Positions 35,323 to 49,330 are shown, counted from the first letter of the stretch. The stretch is 64,000 bases of DNA from Nageia nagi (GCA_050084985.1 JBITNC010000001.1:126852001-126916000); one strand, 5' to 3'. Notes: generated from the sequence alone by a model not told the origin. Numbers and translations are program-made.

Positions 35323-38300
35323 TTTATCTTCTTAAACTAATATTAGTACACTTATTAAACTAGAGGTGAATGATGTCAAAATACTTTTATTAATTTTCTA
35401 TTTGAGCCATGGATTTAATCAAATTAGTAAAGCCTCAAAAGGGGCTTCATGAGGAATCATTATTATGTAGATCACCCACTTAGTTAAGGAATAAGAGATC
35501 CATTACATGAATTTGTTACAGCTACATAGGTAAGACTTTTAAGCTCAAGGGTGTAATTAATGTTTATGACCCTTACATTCATAATCATAAGCAATTGGCT
35601 TAAGATCATATTATACATTTGACTAATTTATAATGAAAAGTATTTTATGTATAATAAATTCCACACCATCCTTATAGAGTAAAAACAAAGGGAGAAGGGA
35701 TCATTCTAAGTCACTTTTCAATTCAAGTTTAACAATTTTATAACAACCCTATGAATACTTAGAACCAATTGTAGTAAAGTATACTTGGAAAAAAAAGAGG
35801 AAATATTTTGGAGCTATATCAAAGAAATTATATAGATTTCTCTTAAGAGGCCCTTAGTTAGAGTCATAATGGACATTTGAATTAGAAATTTTATCATTAA
35901 TGGTAGGATTTGATCACTTTATCATTCTTCTTATTGTTAATTTTGCATACTAATTATATTTATCTCCTTTTAAGATGTATGGCTTAAAGAAAAGGACTCT
36001 TTGACCTTATAGAATAATGGTATGAATATATTGGAGTGTTATAGGGTACAACATAATTTATGTTAATATAAAATCTTTGAAGTGTTAAGTCTAATATAAA
36101 AGAGTGAAATAAGATAGTTTTTACTAACTTATTGGATCAGTGCCTCAAGGCTAAGGAAGTTGAGATGGCAAAAATACAATAAGAAATTTAATGCTTTGGC
36201 TTCACTTTAGTTATTTATGATAAGGAATAAACCACATTAACAAAATTGTACAAGTTTTATGCTAAGAAATAAATCTTCTTAAAATACAATTCTAAAGAAC
36301 TTTGACTTAAGGAGGGGGGCCAAAATACTATTTTTTTAGTATAAGTTCATCATTGTTATAACGTCTATTAATCATATTAACCATCTCATCATGGATGAAG
36401 TAGAGAAAAAGGAAAACCATTGTCATGGCCAACACCTTAGACTCCTTTGATGTACCAAAATACTTATTATTATTTATATTTTATGATATATATATATATA
36501 TATAAGCATGTGATTATGGACACATTATTATTTATGATATTGGCATATTTTGAATATTAGTTATAATGATTTGAACAAATATATTAATTGAATGTATTCT
36601 ATGATTTTGTATTATTATAATTTACATTTACTACTATCTTTTACATATGGTTCTAGGAAATGCATGGAATTGTAGGAAGTGCAAAGATGCTAAGTCCTAC
36701 AAGGTGTATGGAAGAGAGACATTAAGTGAAGATAGGGGATGACAAACTCTTAGCTATATATATGAATAATGCAATCTCAAAATATGGCAATGATAAATAG
36801 GAAGTATTGCATTATCATATAAATTTGCATAGTGTTGGTTGTAAACATCACTTATTATATTTTTACATGGTTTTATAATTAGGGTTAGAAATCTATGATA
36901 GCTATGCCAAGAATACACCAGGTGTAAATTCCATGTATCTTTTGAATTTAATATACCTCTTTAGTACTACATTAAATATAAGTATGTAAAAATCAAATAT
37001 TAACCAATTTAAATGGTTAAATATGATCAACAACATTCCTACTAGATGATAATAGATTTCTCATTATAGGAAGAGTACTTTAAACTTACTAATCACAATC
37101 ATGAAAATGATATAGGTTTTATTATTTATTTCAAATATAATCATTCAAATAACTTAATGATATTGTAGAGAAAACTTGCATTATTATCTATAGTACTTGA
37201 TTTTCTCGAATACATTACATAAGACCATCAAATTAAAATTAGGATGAGCTTAAAACCCACCTCTATCAATATTCTAATAAATAATTATTCATCTTCCATA
37301 AATACAAATAATTATTTTAAATTAAACACACATATATTAACAAAGGTAATTATCTTTAGGATCTTATCAAAATAATTTGCAACATACCATGGGCCACAAA
37401 TGTAAACAATAAGTTATTGGGCGAGTGACCAAAGAAAGTTTTGAATGATATTTTACTATCCTTATATTGTTGATGAATGAGTGTTAATAAATATAATATG
37501 AGAAGAATTTTAAACTCACATGAAAGAATTTGATATGATATCATCCCTCACTAATTATGAAATCTACCAATTTAAATACAAACCATCTAAATCCTTATAC
37601 AAAAATAATCAAAACAATTTACCAACATTACCAAATTAAGTATGAAAATATGTACATGAGATGAAACACAATGAAGGTGCAAAATAAAACCAATAATATT
37701 GTAGAAGCTAAATTATTTAAGCACCAAAGTTAAAATATATCATAAATCCTAAAAACTAAAAAAAAAGTGCAAAGGTAAGAATATCAAACCATAAATGACA
37801 TAGTTATAAAGTGGATACCCCAAAGGGGAAAAATCATGACCAAAGAAGAGATCTTTTAATCTTTATTATTGATAATATTGAAGTAAAAAATTAAGATTTT
37901 TCTTACAACCAAAATATTTATCACATATGTTCCATGTACCCAAAATAACATATAACATATGCAAAACCCATCCAATAATCTAACCAACCATCCATGGATG
38001 AATTTTCATATTTTAGTTAACTTAGAAATTCATTCTTGGAATTAGCAATCACAAATAGAGTGTATGAGACACTTTTCTCATGTACATCTAGTTAACTATA
38101 TCACCACAAATCATGTATATCACTTGTCATGCCACATACCACCATGAGGATTCCATGGTCCTAGAATATACCTCCATAAGGATGTATAATCACATAAAGC
38201 TTATGATTTACTAGGATCCTCAAATATAGATTTCTTAACTTGAATGATTCTTTTAATTTTCTATGTCAACAAATTAAATTGTATATACATTATAAAATAT

Positions 38301-39950
38301 TGAGAACATTTGATATAACATAATAATGAATATTTGAAATGCACCCATAAAGATTGATACAAATATTTTAAATTAGTTCCTCCTAATGTGATAGTACATT
38401 CACTATCAACATGGCCATGATCTATCAATTAATTGAATGGACAGATTACAAGATGAAAGAAAAAAATTATTATTGAATTAAAAAATATTAAATTTAACCT
38501 CTATAGTCTCTAAAAATACTCATCAATCAATTGTATCAAGTGAACTATAACTTTCTCAATGTCCTTTATGCTTAGGAACTTTAAATCCTAGTTAATAACC
38601 TTCAACAACCACAAATGAAGTGTACAAGGAAGTATATAGGTTGAAATTGATGTCACTTTAGTTGTAAATGGATCTATAACTCCCAATACAACTAAAAAAT
38701 GACAAAAAATCATTTGAACTTCCTTTAATATATATTTTGTTCATCCAACATTGATGTTGACCTTAGCATTGATACTAATAGGTTGAGTAGACACTAATGT
38801 TGTAGGTAGATTTGAATTCTTTAAGTTGACTTAGTCATTCAAAGAGTATTTTATATTCCAAATAATGTTAAATTGCACCCATACACCTTCAAAATGCATC
38901 TAACACTAAATAAAATAATTTCCTAAATTCCCAACACCAAATGCCTCACTAAGCCCAACATTGGTGCCCATAGTAGTGCTAATGCTAACCTCAATAGAAT
39001 AAACATATGCTAGATACAAATGTAATATATCAAACATATAGCATGAAGATATTTGGTAATTATATCCACTCCTAGACATATAATCTCCAAAATAATCCTT
39101 TCAGATAAAGATGCCACATATACCCAACACATGCCATAACTAGGAATTCATAGCAAGGCACTTAGTTGACTCAAGTGACTAATTTAGCTAATATAATTAT
39201 TTTGGAATAAATAATGAATTATCCTAATATATTTAAAAAATATAATAAAAAAACATAGATATGTTTATTTTATTATATTTATATTATAAATTTAATATAA
39301 ATTAAGTACTTATATTATATATAATATAAATAATTATTATAAATATTTATCTTAGTTACCTAAGAACTAATATAATTATGTTCACCTATCAATAGGTGAA
39401 TTATTACAATTATAATCCTAAATTGGATTATATGTTTCAACACATGAAATGATGTGTGTGGAACCTTCATTATTATTCCAACTCATGCTTGACTACATGT
39501 GACTCCAATATATAACAAGGCATGTTGGGGTATTCCAAGAATAGTGCACTCAAATGCATCATTACTTAGATGAATAATGATAATAAAAGGAGGTCTTCAC
39601 TAGCCATTAGATCCTAACAAAAGCTTACTAGATAAAAGAAATTATAGTATATTTTAGCCTAGATTTGTAGGGAAAGTTTAACATAACATTTACATTTTTT
39701 TATAGGCTCTCATGGTATCTATCTATATTTTTTAATACAATACTTATTTAGAAAGGGTTATTTATGCTTCAATGCTACAAGAGTTTTTATATATTATTAA
39801 GGATATTTAACTTACATCTTGAAGCTACACATATATGATTGAAAATTAATATTAATATTCTTTTATTTATATTTATTTATCTATTTTGGTAAATATGATA
39901 AACATACTAAAATAATATGGCTTGGATAAAAGGAGGAGTGAATAATGATA
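35323..39950. other. Gene-free AT-rich region between elements A and B
   Basis: No coding region, LTR pair or structural RNA that I can support. It has a short (TA)n at 36486-36504. The composition is very AT-rich and looks like old, unrecognisable repeat DNA. Confidence 0.5.
36486..36504. repeat. Short (AT)n microsatellite
   Basis: About 19 bases of AT repeat. Confidence 0.9.
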
Positions 39951-39959
39951 CGAGTGAGC

Positions 39960-40446
39960 TAAATGGAAAATTTAAATTTTTGTAGGGCAATGGAAAGAAG
40001 AAACATGGAAAAGCATATCAAAATAAAGTTCCAAATATGAAAAATAGAAGAGGCCCCTCCAATAACTAAAAGAAAGAAGGAAATGGTGAAGATCAAGGTA
40101 AACCATCTTTAAATGGGTCTATTCATTCCCACATGGAGGAGATTGGTGGAGAATAAATTAAAATAGGTGAAATGAACAAGGTGAATAGGGGAAAAGGCAC
40201 TTCAATAACATCAAAACTAGCCATAACCCAATCAACTCTCACAAATCAATAAATGAGGGCCTATATATCTCAATCAAGGATAAGGTGGTGGATGAGGTGC
40301 TCCAAAGTCTCCATCTTTATATGTTGGACAAATTTATAAGGACCTAACTAGGTATCTCAAGTTTGAAATCTTGGGTGGATATGAACTAGTAGGTAAAGGG
40401 AGAGGTAAGATTTTCTATACTTCCCCATGATTGTTTTACATCCTAC
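39960..40446 (+). pseudogene. DUF4283-like relic, left part (interrupted by element B)
   Basis: After a Lys/Asn/Gly-rich low-complexity leader, a frame reads DEVLQSLHLYMLDKFI, then SLKSWVDMN and VRFSILPHDCFTSY up to the TSD at 40442-40446. Removing element B and one CCTAC, the frame continues without a break into 54104 onwards. The pattern (a W-motif, a short beta segment, then a FNEKDLEFVLNKGPYFMG-like block) fits the plant DUF4283 family, common in LINE-associated ORF1-type proteins. Several TGG/CAG-to-stop changes make it a pseudogene. Confidence 0.6.
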
Positions 40447-41495
40447 TATTGATCAGTGTAATGTAACCTTAAAGGGTTTGGTCTAGTCAAGTTCTCCATT
40501 GCTTGCAATAGTAGGTTCATTGAAAGAGTAGAAGGTGGTGGGAATGTGCTCATGTTGGTTTTCTACTCAATCTCTAGGTTATAGGTAAATTCCTATCTAT
40601 TATGAAGGTTAAAAGTAATAGGAAAGAGATAAAAGGTGTAGAGTTACAGGAAAGAGATTAACAAATTAACCTAAAACTAAAGCAAGAACTTCATAGCCTG
40701 GGCAACAATCCATAACCAAGATTACGAATAGCAAGCTATTTTACCCTTGGGGTCTCACAATCACAATACATAGCTACAAATTAAGACATCATCTCATACA
40801 TAACATCTACAAAAGCAATAAATAGCCACTTTTTGTAGAAGGGTAAAGCATTATCTATTTACATTACCATATATGAAAGTATTTTACACATCTGGGCAAA
40901 TTTGGTAGAATGTTAGATAGTTTATGATTTATACATTTACATGCCTTGGTGTGTTGTTGTCTATCATCAATATACATAATTACTCATCTTGATTGAAACA
41001 AGTGAAGGAAGCTATTTACAATAAATTTTACAACTGTGTTAGATTACATAGTGAATAAGTACCAATAGTATAACTATCTAGGAATTTGAATCTTCTAAAT
41101 AATCATATTCATTAAGCCACAATCCTCCTGACATGTCATTGACTACTTCTTCTTCATCCTTGTAATTGATTGAAGATGGTACTATAGCTTATTGAAGAAG
41201 TACTCATCTACAGTTTGATAGATATGATCTAGCACTATGTTCTACTTATAGCTATTTACAGCTCTGCAACCATTGATGATCCATAATGTAGTTCTAAATG
41301 AATAGAGTAATGGAGGGTTATGAATAGTATATTAACCTAGTTTGAGAAGAAATTACCACTATTATGTGAAATTGAGTTGAATTTGATACATTAACAAGGC
41401 CTTGAGGGTCAAACACTAACGATCAAGTGGACCAAGGTGTTACTTCTTATCCATTACTCTTAGCTTAGTCTAGAGTGCAATTTTGAAAGAATACA
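40447..41495 (-). repeat. 3' LTR of element B (internally deleted)
   Basis: Matches both ends of the 5' LTR but lacks about 1.1 kb found there (the 52.96-54.07 kb segment, including the tandem array). The sequence jumps from TTAGCTTAG to TCTAGAGTGCAATT. Outer terminus TATTGATCAG, inner terminus GAATACA. Confidence 0.9.
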
Positions 41496-41652
41496 TTCTT
41501 TTGGGGTAGGGTCTTCACCTACTAGAGAATAGGACCTACTACTTGTTGCTTCTAGTAGCCTATTTAGATGTAGATTTCGTAGGGGTCCCAAGTGCTAGAA
41601 TCAACTCTACTAGGAGGAAGGGGTGCATATTCTTATTCAAATCTTTAAGGTC

Positions 41653-44600
41653 CTAATAGTTAACTTGTGATAGAACATGGGATGTTTGAATCTTTATAGT
41701 ATCTACTTTGAAACCTATCAGAACATTCTCTAACCTCTTATCATGTAAGAGCCTTGTAATTGGTTCTTGAGTAAGGTCATTTATTTGTTGTAAATATGAA
41801 ATTTGCTTCTTTGAAAAAGATTGCTCAAGAAATTGAATGGTATTGGTTACCCAACTAGCAACACTACCCTGTACATTCTGTTCTTCCCATAATTTGGGAG
41901 CTTTCATTTCAATCAAAGAATTAAAGAATTTATTAAAAAATCCTAGCTCTATTATGAGTTGGTGTTTACTAATGTCCATATTGAATACCAAATTTTGGAG
42001 TTCACCTATATCTTGGATCCTTCTCAAATATGATTGTCTTGGCATGGGAGTAATGGTAGCTATGTCTTTCTCACTTAAGACTCTTAGCCAACTATGCATC
42101 TTCTCAATAATTGATCTCAGTATGTCTAGAGCCAACTAATGGAGAGTGGTCTACTTGTTGAACTACTTTATGGCTTCCAATGTCTATTCTTTTAACAAAT
42201 GTAAATGTGATAAGGTTACCATCCTATCTCTAACTTGCTCCACCAAAAATTTTAGAAGCCTTTTATTAGCAACAATAATTTTGAATTATCATCAGATAAT
42301 AGTTTGTTAGTTGCTATGATAGTTTGCAACTTAGCCTCAACTTTTTTGACCTTTTCACCATCTATAACTATAGCCTAAGCTTTAAGTTCTTTTATAGTCT
42401 GATTTGCATTGTCTAACTCAACATTTATTTCTATCAAGCTCTAACCTTTGCTTATCAAGCTTTACAAGTTTCTTCTTATTCTATAACCTAGCCATTATTT
42501 TATCTTTAAGGGACCTATCTTTCTTATATTGATCTATTTTCTTATTTAATTTATCTATCCTAGTCTCTATTTCCTGAATATTTTTACTGATCACCATTGA
42601 ATTATTTACAATGAACTTGGATTTGTCAATTACTGAAGCACTCTACATATTTACATCAATTATAATCATGGGAGTAGTATCTAGTTGTCTTTCTTTGAAA
42701 AACATTTGTGCTATCCTCATATCTCTCATTTTTATTACTTTACTCAAAATTCTTGACTATTGCTCAGGAAGCATAGGAGGTTTATTTACAAAAGTTGCCC
42801 AATCAATGGGTTCTACAATTTGTGTAAAAAAAATTGATTTAATCTCCTCCCTAAAGGCTATAAGAATTAAAGAATGGGGAGGAGTATTTACACCTATAGT
42901 GGTCACTATGACCTATTAAATGGGTTTTGACTCTTTAGGAGGTGTAACATGCTAAATTTCCATTTTTTTTGCTTCCTTCATGACCTTATCTTCATCATCA
43001 TCCTTATCCATTAGGTTTGAGTCTTTTTTCTTCCCAAGTTCATCATCATCATCACCACCATCATCACTCGACACACTTTGGGTGTAGCTACTATAGATCC
43101 ACTCACTCTAAGTACATTTCCCCTACCTAATTGAATTTACATGTGTTTCTTTTCTAAGGCTTCCTTATTTTTTGAGATTTCTTCTTTTTCTAGGAGTTAT
43201 TCTTGAGCACTAGTATTTGTACTTTGAGGCTCTTGTAGTTATTCTATATGAAATATTTCTACCTATTTTTTCATAGCCCTTGAAGTTTTTTCTATGATTT
43301 TGGAAGGTGTTGGTATAACTCTCTGTGACTTGGGCTATGTGGTGCAAGGTTTCTTTAACAATTTTTCTTCCTTCTCTGAGGTTTGTTATTTTTGAGCTAG
43401 AGTTTGAACTCTCTTTCTCTTCTTTGAAGAAGACTCTCAAGAAGTAGTAGCAGCATCTGAGGGATTTTGTTCTCCCTTTTTAGTAGGCTCTTGCAAGGTG
43501 GATGCTTATCTAATCTCTATTTGTTTCACTCCTATAACTGATCTACCTTGAAATTTAGGGGGAGGAGGCTAGCCAAATTCTGGCAAAGGATCTTTGGAAT
43601 ATTCAACCTCCCAAAATTTATCATATTTAAAAATTTTTTAATAATTTATTTTCAACATGATGAATCTTTGTTGTAAGTTTAAATCTGAATTTTGTGAAAT
43701 AATGAATTTTATTGGGGTCCCAACCTAAATCTACTAGTTAGGTGAGGACATTTGGGTCAAAGGCAAAGTCTTGCCACTTATTTTCCTAGTTCTTGTGTTT
43801 CTTTATCCCCTCAAGGGTCATCTAGTCCTTATTTAAGGGTGTAAATTTCCATTCTAGGTACATTTCTACTTCTTACTTAGTTTTATTTACAAAATATTCC
43901 ATATGAGGTCTATACTCATGGGCAAAGGTTGGGTGTTTCTTACTTGACCTTATTTTTTTTATCATCTCCTTTGAAGGATCATACATCCATGGGGATTCTA
44001 CCATATCTAGTTCAAAATTTTTTACAATAAAATCTACTATACTATCTTTACAACCTACATCTAAAAGAGTAAAATTTTTAGTAGAAGCTAGTATATCTAC
44101 AATAGATTTGAAACTACCCCAAACCCATACTTGGTCTCAATGGCACATATTTTTTTTCCTATCTCTATGGAATATAATTGAGGTATTACATACTTAGGCA
44201 AGAAAAAAGGCTTTTCAAAATACCCATACCTTATAATCATAGTGCGATCTTTGAGAAAGTACCAATCACTGATTTTGTTTCCTCCTTGTAGCTCCCACAT
44301 AGTGCTCTTAGTCTAGTATGGAGTCTTCCTATTAACATATACACTATTATTGCATAATTTTTTTTTAAGAAATAATAATATAATCCATGTAGCTTGATCA
44401 TGATTATCACCCTTAAATCAATTGGTACTAGTTCAGTACTTGGATTTGTTGGCTCAATTGGTAGCCCTGCCTCCAAAAGTTTCTCAAGATTTTGATGGGC
44501 CAAGAGCCACCAAAGATATAAAGAGTGTCTAAAATCTAACTTTTCAATTTTGAAAAGACATATTTTTATCTAATTAGAAATGAAATTTGGGAAGTCATAG

Positions 44601-45316
44601 CAGAGATGTGCCTTTGTGATATTATAATCCATATGCATCATGGCTTCATCTACTTCTATTTGGGTTTTCTTCCCTAGTATGATCATCAGTGTCTATAACA
44701 CCTCTCTATCCCTCTTATTTTCAAATAGAGCAATGTCATAACTTGGCTAAAGCTAGTTGGTCTTATTTCCTTGATATCTCTCATGAATCCAATTTATCAT
44801 TTCATCTTCATTACTATAGAAATCATTCTTCTCTCTTTTTAAATCAATCTACAACTTCACATGGAAAGTCCAATTGGTTAGAACAACAAATGCTTGAAAA
44901 GTAAAATCAAGGGAGTATCTTAGTATTACTTCAAACTTTGGCTCTAACTCTTCCCCTTATTCTTGGTCCTTGAACATTCTTATCTGATAACCTTGTTGGT
45001 TATGCTTATGTGCCATCAAATACAATAGCTTGAGGCAAGTGAATGATTCATAGGGCACATAATAAGCTATGCCCTAGTTGATCATGATATCCCTCTTTGA
45101 ATGTGCTAATGATTTTTCTTTTTCAGCAACTTTAAGAATTATATTTTGTATAAGGATGTGACTGGGGTCAGTCCTCCATGTATCAATGTGATTTATCACC
45201 CCCATCTCGATCCAGTTCACCCCTAGAGTGTTCTCAAGGTATTCCTCTTGCATGGGTAACAGGTCAGCATCAGCTTGCTCTATTTTAGCTAGAATAGATG
45301 ATTTGGAAGTTGCCAT
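41653..45316 (-). pseudogene. Element B long extra ORF between integrase and 3' LTR
   Basis: Sense to the element, about 1,221 codons from the ATG at 45316 (MATSKSSILAKIEQADADLL) to the TAG at 41653. The N-terminal half looks globular, with motifs EEYLEN, HIDTW, YESFT, NWTFHVK and WELQGGNKISDWYFL, and a WMTLEGIKKHKNWENKW-like block near 43.8 kb. A Lys/Glu/Ser-rich linker follows (43.4-43.0 kb). Then come heptad-patterned helices near 42.5 kb (ETRIDKLNKKIDQYKKD) and a helical C-terminus (MHSWLRVL, KAPKLWEE, LEQSFSKKQISYLQQ). No signal peptide, membrane segment or zinc motif was seen. I recognise no family. The element A copy matches over its full length and is nearly the same size, so the ORF belonged to the active element. 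About a dozen stops and a frameshift near 44.25 kb inactivate it. Confidence 0.7.
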
Positions 45317-45939
45317 GGTATCAACATTTTTTTTTAAACCTCTAGTTTGTATTTGAGAATTTTAATCCATAATTTTTAAGTTCTTGAAATTTTGTATCTC
45401 CTTTCTCAACTTAGCTCTATAAACTATAAGCTATGGTTACTTTAGAAATTGGTATGATTGAAAATGGCTAAGTGTTGAGTTGAAGGGTATGCAGGATGTT
45501 TTATTCATCTAAGGTTTGTAGGACTTCTATTAATGGTAATTAATATTTAGGGTAGCATCCACACATCATAAAAATTGGGTTGATGAGTAGGTAAAGAGCA
45601 CACCAAATTTAAATTAGGGTATCTATATGATGGTTTGAGAAATTCAAGGAAATCTTTTCTTAAATGCTACCCTATTTAGTTGGTAACTTTGCAACATAGA
45701 CATTAACTATAGATCATGCTGAATTAATTTTGAGCATTAATGACTACCTAATTTCTTAAAGTTATGTCTAAAAGATGTACAAGCCTTAAAAACACACTTT
45801 TTTTTGGCAAAAATTATATATAGTATACAGCTTTTGGTAGGTACGACAAGATTACCCTATCACTTGGTAATGCTTCAAATAGATCTTGTTAATAGGAATA
45901 GGTAATTTTTGGGACCTGGTGATATGTTGTAACCTAAAC

Positions 45940-47000
45940 ACATTACTTTGCATGGCTTAAGTGATAATATGAGGTTCGCTCCATAGAGAGTCAAATTTTT
46001 TATGTCTTCTAGGCTTTACTCTCACTTCATCCCACTTAAGGATAATATCACTTGGTTCAAACTTCACCTAGGAAGACTTTTTCTTATCAAACCATTTCTT
46101 AATGATATGATGATGATGCTAAAATGACTCATATGCTTTGTTTGATCTTCTTCCAATTATAGGATTTAATTATACCTTAATTTTAGTGGCTCTAATTAAT
46201 GGTCAACTCTTATAGGAATTTAAATATCAACTACTCAATATGTATTGGAAACATAGGTCTTTTACCATATACTAGTGCATATGGGGATGTTTTAATTCTA
46301 ACTTAATGCTGATTCTATCTAGCCATAATGCAAATTTTAGTTATGTATGCCACTATCTAGGATTCCCTTCAATTATACTTTTGATGATCTAGGTTAGGTT
46401 CTTATTAGTAGATTTAGCTAACCCATTACCTTATGGGTAATAATTTGAAGAGAATAACTAGTATATCCCATATTCAACAACAAATTTGACAAGTCACCTC
46501 TAATAAATTTCAAGCCATTATCTGAGATAATAGTTTATGAGATTCCAAAGCGAGTGATTATCCTTTTGATCATTTCTATCACCACTTTTTGATTTGCATT
46601 ATTACATGGCATTGCTTCTGACCATCTAGTAAAATAGTCTATTATGATCAGGATGAACTTTTGGCCTACTAAGGAATTTAGGTTTATAACACCAATGAAG
46701 TCAATGTCTTATTATTGAAAGGGTTTCTCAACTATCATTGGTTTAAGAGGTATTGCAGCTTGCCTTCTTTTTCTCATAAATATGCTGTATTTATCATATT
46801 CACAAGAAATATTGAATTAATCTTGAAATATGATGGGCTAATAATATTTGATTTGTAAAATTTTTACCACTGTAGTATATCCACTATAATGCCTATTAGA
46901 GAATCCATAATGAAATTCATGTAATATTCTCTAGGATTCATCATGAGTCATACATTTTAATAAGGTTTGATCAAAATTCTTTCTATACAAATGGTCACCA
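45940..47000 (-). pseudogene. Element B integrase
   Basis: The zinc domain is readable near 46.8-46.95 kb (HEFHYG ... HYSGYTT, YYWPI, then a CEYDKY where CxxC is expected). The core reads IIIDYFTRWSEAMPC (second catalytic Asp region) and TIISDNGLKF around 46.5-46.65 kb. The C-terminal GPY/F-type module is clear at 45.95-46.05 kb (KWDEVRVKPRRHKKFDSLWS). A TAG at 46068-46070 coincides with one in element A. Inactive. Confidence 0.75.
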
Positions 47001-47099
47001 TTACTTCAATGCATGTGACTTGAATCTCCTTCTTTGAAATCTATTTAGAGATTCAAGACATTTACTAGTTTGAAAGTAAAAAATAACTTACTTAATCTA

Positions 47100-47760
47100 A
47101 TCACTTTCTTCATTTAGTTGCTGCTTATCCTCCATAATTGCAATCATATGTGAAGCTTTAGCAATATTTTCACATAGAGCCTTACCTCTGATTAGCTTGT
47201 TGGCTTAATTTCTATATCATATTCCATTATTTTAGTAATCCAACCAACCTTTCCTTCACCTAAGTCTCCTTGTATAACATAATTGCTTACATCTGGATGG
47301 ATAGTAAATATAAATATTCTATTGTGAGAGATATAATGCTTGAATTTTTTAAGTCCATTATGGAAAACACTTGCTTTTCAATAAATGAGTACCTTTTCTA
47401 GTGTTGATGTAGTGTTTGGCTATCAAAGGTAATCAGATGTTCTTCTTTATTATCATCTTTCTATGCTAGAATTGTAGCAATGCTTTTTTCTGCTCCATAT
47501 CCATACATGATGAAATATTTTATCATATCAGTATTTTTAAGCATAGGAGCTTCTATTATAACCTTTTTTATTTTTTTAAAGGCTATTCTTGCTTCACTTG
47601 ACCAAAAGAATATAACATATTTCTTTAGCATTGAAGTGATTGGAGATATAATTTTTGAAAAATCAGTAATGAATTTTCTAACAAAATTTATTTGACTAAG
47701 GAATAATTGCAAGGCTTTATTATTGGAAGGGAGTGGCAATGCTTCAATAGCTTTCACACT
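47100..47760 (-). pseudogene. Element B canonical RNase H / RT connection
   Basis: Reads VRKFITDFSKIISPITSML and FFWSSEARIAFKKIKK, then MLKNTDMIKYFIMYGYGAE, the usual gypsy RT-thumb to RNase H passage. The rest of the RNase H is fragmentary. The copia element D inserted at the corresponding place in element A (B ~47.74 kb). Confidence 0.7.
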
Positions 47761-47814
47761 TTGTGGATAAATTGCTAATCATTCCTTTGAGATAATGTGG
47801 TCAAGTAATTTTTC

Positions 47815-48650
47815 TTAATTAACCATAAAAATAGATTTTTTTGAATTAATTGAAATGCCAAATTTCATGCATTTTTGAAAAACTAGTATGAAATGTTCCA
47901 GATGATCCTTCCTACTTTTATAAAATATAGTAATATCATCTAGATAGACTAAGATAATCTTATTTATTAGTTCACCAAATACATGATGCATGGCTCTTTG
48001 AAAAGTAGCTCTAGCATTAGAAATACCAAAAGGTATTCTTTGAAATGAAAATGGCCCCCATTTGGTAGTGAATGCAATTTTGTATTGATCTTCATCTTTC
48101 ACCCAAATCTGGTTAAATCCTAAGTAGCCATCAATCATTGAAAAATAGCAAGCTCTGACTACTATATGCAAGATCTATTCCATAGGTGGGAGAGGATAAT
48201 TATCTTTGAGAGACACTTGATTCAAATTTTTGAAATCAACATAAAGTCTGATTTCTCTACTTTTCTTTCTAATAGGAACTAGATATGCAACCCAAGAATA
48301 ATGCTTGATAGGATAAATAATTTTTGAATCAAGTAATTTAATCAATTCTTATTTCATAACTTTTTCTATTTTTGGTTTAACTGGTATTTATTTTTTCCTA
48401 TATGGTTTGGCATCTAGTTTAAGCTCAATTATGTACTGGAAGACACTTTTATCATATGTCTTAAGATCATCATAAGTCCAAGAAATTGCTTGCAAGAACT
48501 CATGATAAATTTGAGACATAATAATATTTTTTTCATTAAAACATTTTGATCCTAGTTTTATATACTTTTTGGGTTCTATTTTGAGCTCAACATAACTCTC
48601 CTTTTTGATGGTCAAGGATTTAGCTTTATGGACATCTTTTGAATCAAATA
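47815..48650 (-). pseudogene. Element B reverse transcriptase
   Basis: Linker and domain 1 are at 48388-48615 (IYHEFLQAISWTYDDLKTYD, ELKLDAKPYR). The main body is at 47815-48171: SMIDGYLGFNQI, AFTTKWGPFSFQRIPFGI, ARATFQRAMHH and the catalytic YLDDITIF box (about 47946). The catalytic Asp pair is intact. The middle of the domain has stops and frameshifts. In an active element it copies the RNA. Confidence 0.85.
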
Positions 48651-48779
48651 GTATCTCAAAAGAGAGTAATCCTTTTGGTATAACATTATTTCTAAGTTGG
48701 ATAACATTTGATTCTTGAAAACAATCAAGTAATTTCTAAATACCAAAAGTGTGATCTACTACTTCATCTAGGAGAAAGT

Positions 48780-49330
48780 TCATAATATGCTTATTAGAAT
48801 CAAATACTTGTTAGAAGTTTGCAACATTAGGTATTAAAGGCCTACATTGAATGTTAACTCCAAAAGCTCCTCTTTTATAATAAGCAAGATTATAACATGC
48901 CCTTTTTCCAACAAGTGCACCAGCTATTTATTTGTACCTTCTTGAAACATATATAAAATGGATTACCGAGAATGACTCTAATAAATCTCAAACTCTATTC
49001 CTATAGGTATTCATATAGTGATGTTTATCTCTAATCTAGCTTTTGACTTGCTCTATGACCAATTTTGAATCACCATAGACAATTAGGCATTTGAAGCCTA
49101 TATTGATTGCTTTAGAAAACCCTAAATAAAGGGCTTCATATTAAATAGAATTATTTATACAAATCCATGTGAATCTAAAGGAGAATATTTTCATATGTCC
49201 TTCTAAGTTGTTTACATCTAGATCCATCAAAGTACATTGTCCATATCTCATGTTCTTTTTCAACTGTGATCAAGATTGGATGCATGTTTTCATATAAATA
49301 ATAATTGCTTATGCTAACATATATGACATG
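48780..49330 (-). pseudogene. Element B extra archaeal-type RNase H, upstream of RT
   Basis: Collinear with the element A domain. VYGDSKLVIEQVKS, RDKHHYMNTYRNRV and DLLESF are readable around 48.98-49.1 kb, and a WTMYFDGS-like Asp motif near 49.22 kb (a DGSRCK pattern). It lies 5' to RT in the element's own direction, as in A, so the order is a family trait and not a rearrangement of one copy. Confidence 0.75.

Noticed and set aside
37356-37544. A short minus-strand ORF with an SFKTFFGHSPNN stretch
   Set aside because: It is too short, with no start context, homology or neighbouring signal that I can support.
41653-45316. An envelope-like gene after integrase
   Set aside because: I see no signal peptide, membrane segment or cleavage site. 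The C-terminus is coiled-coil and soluble in character.
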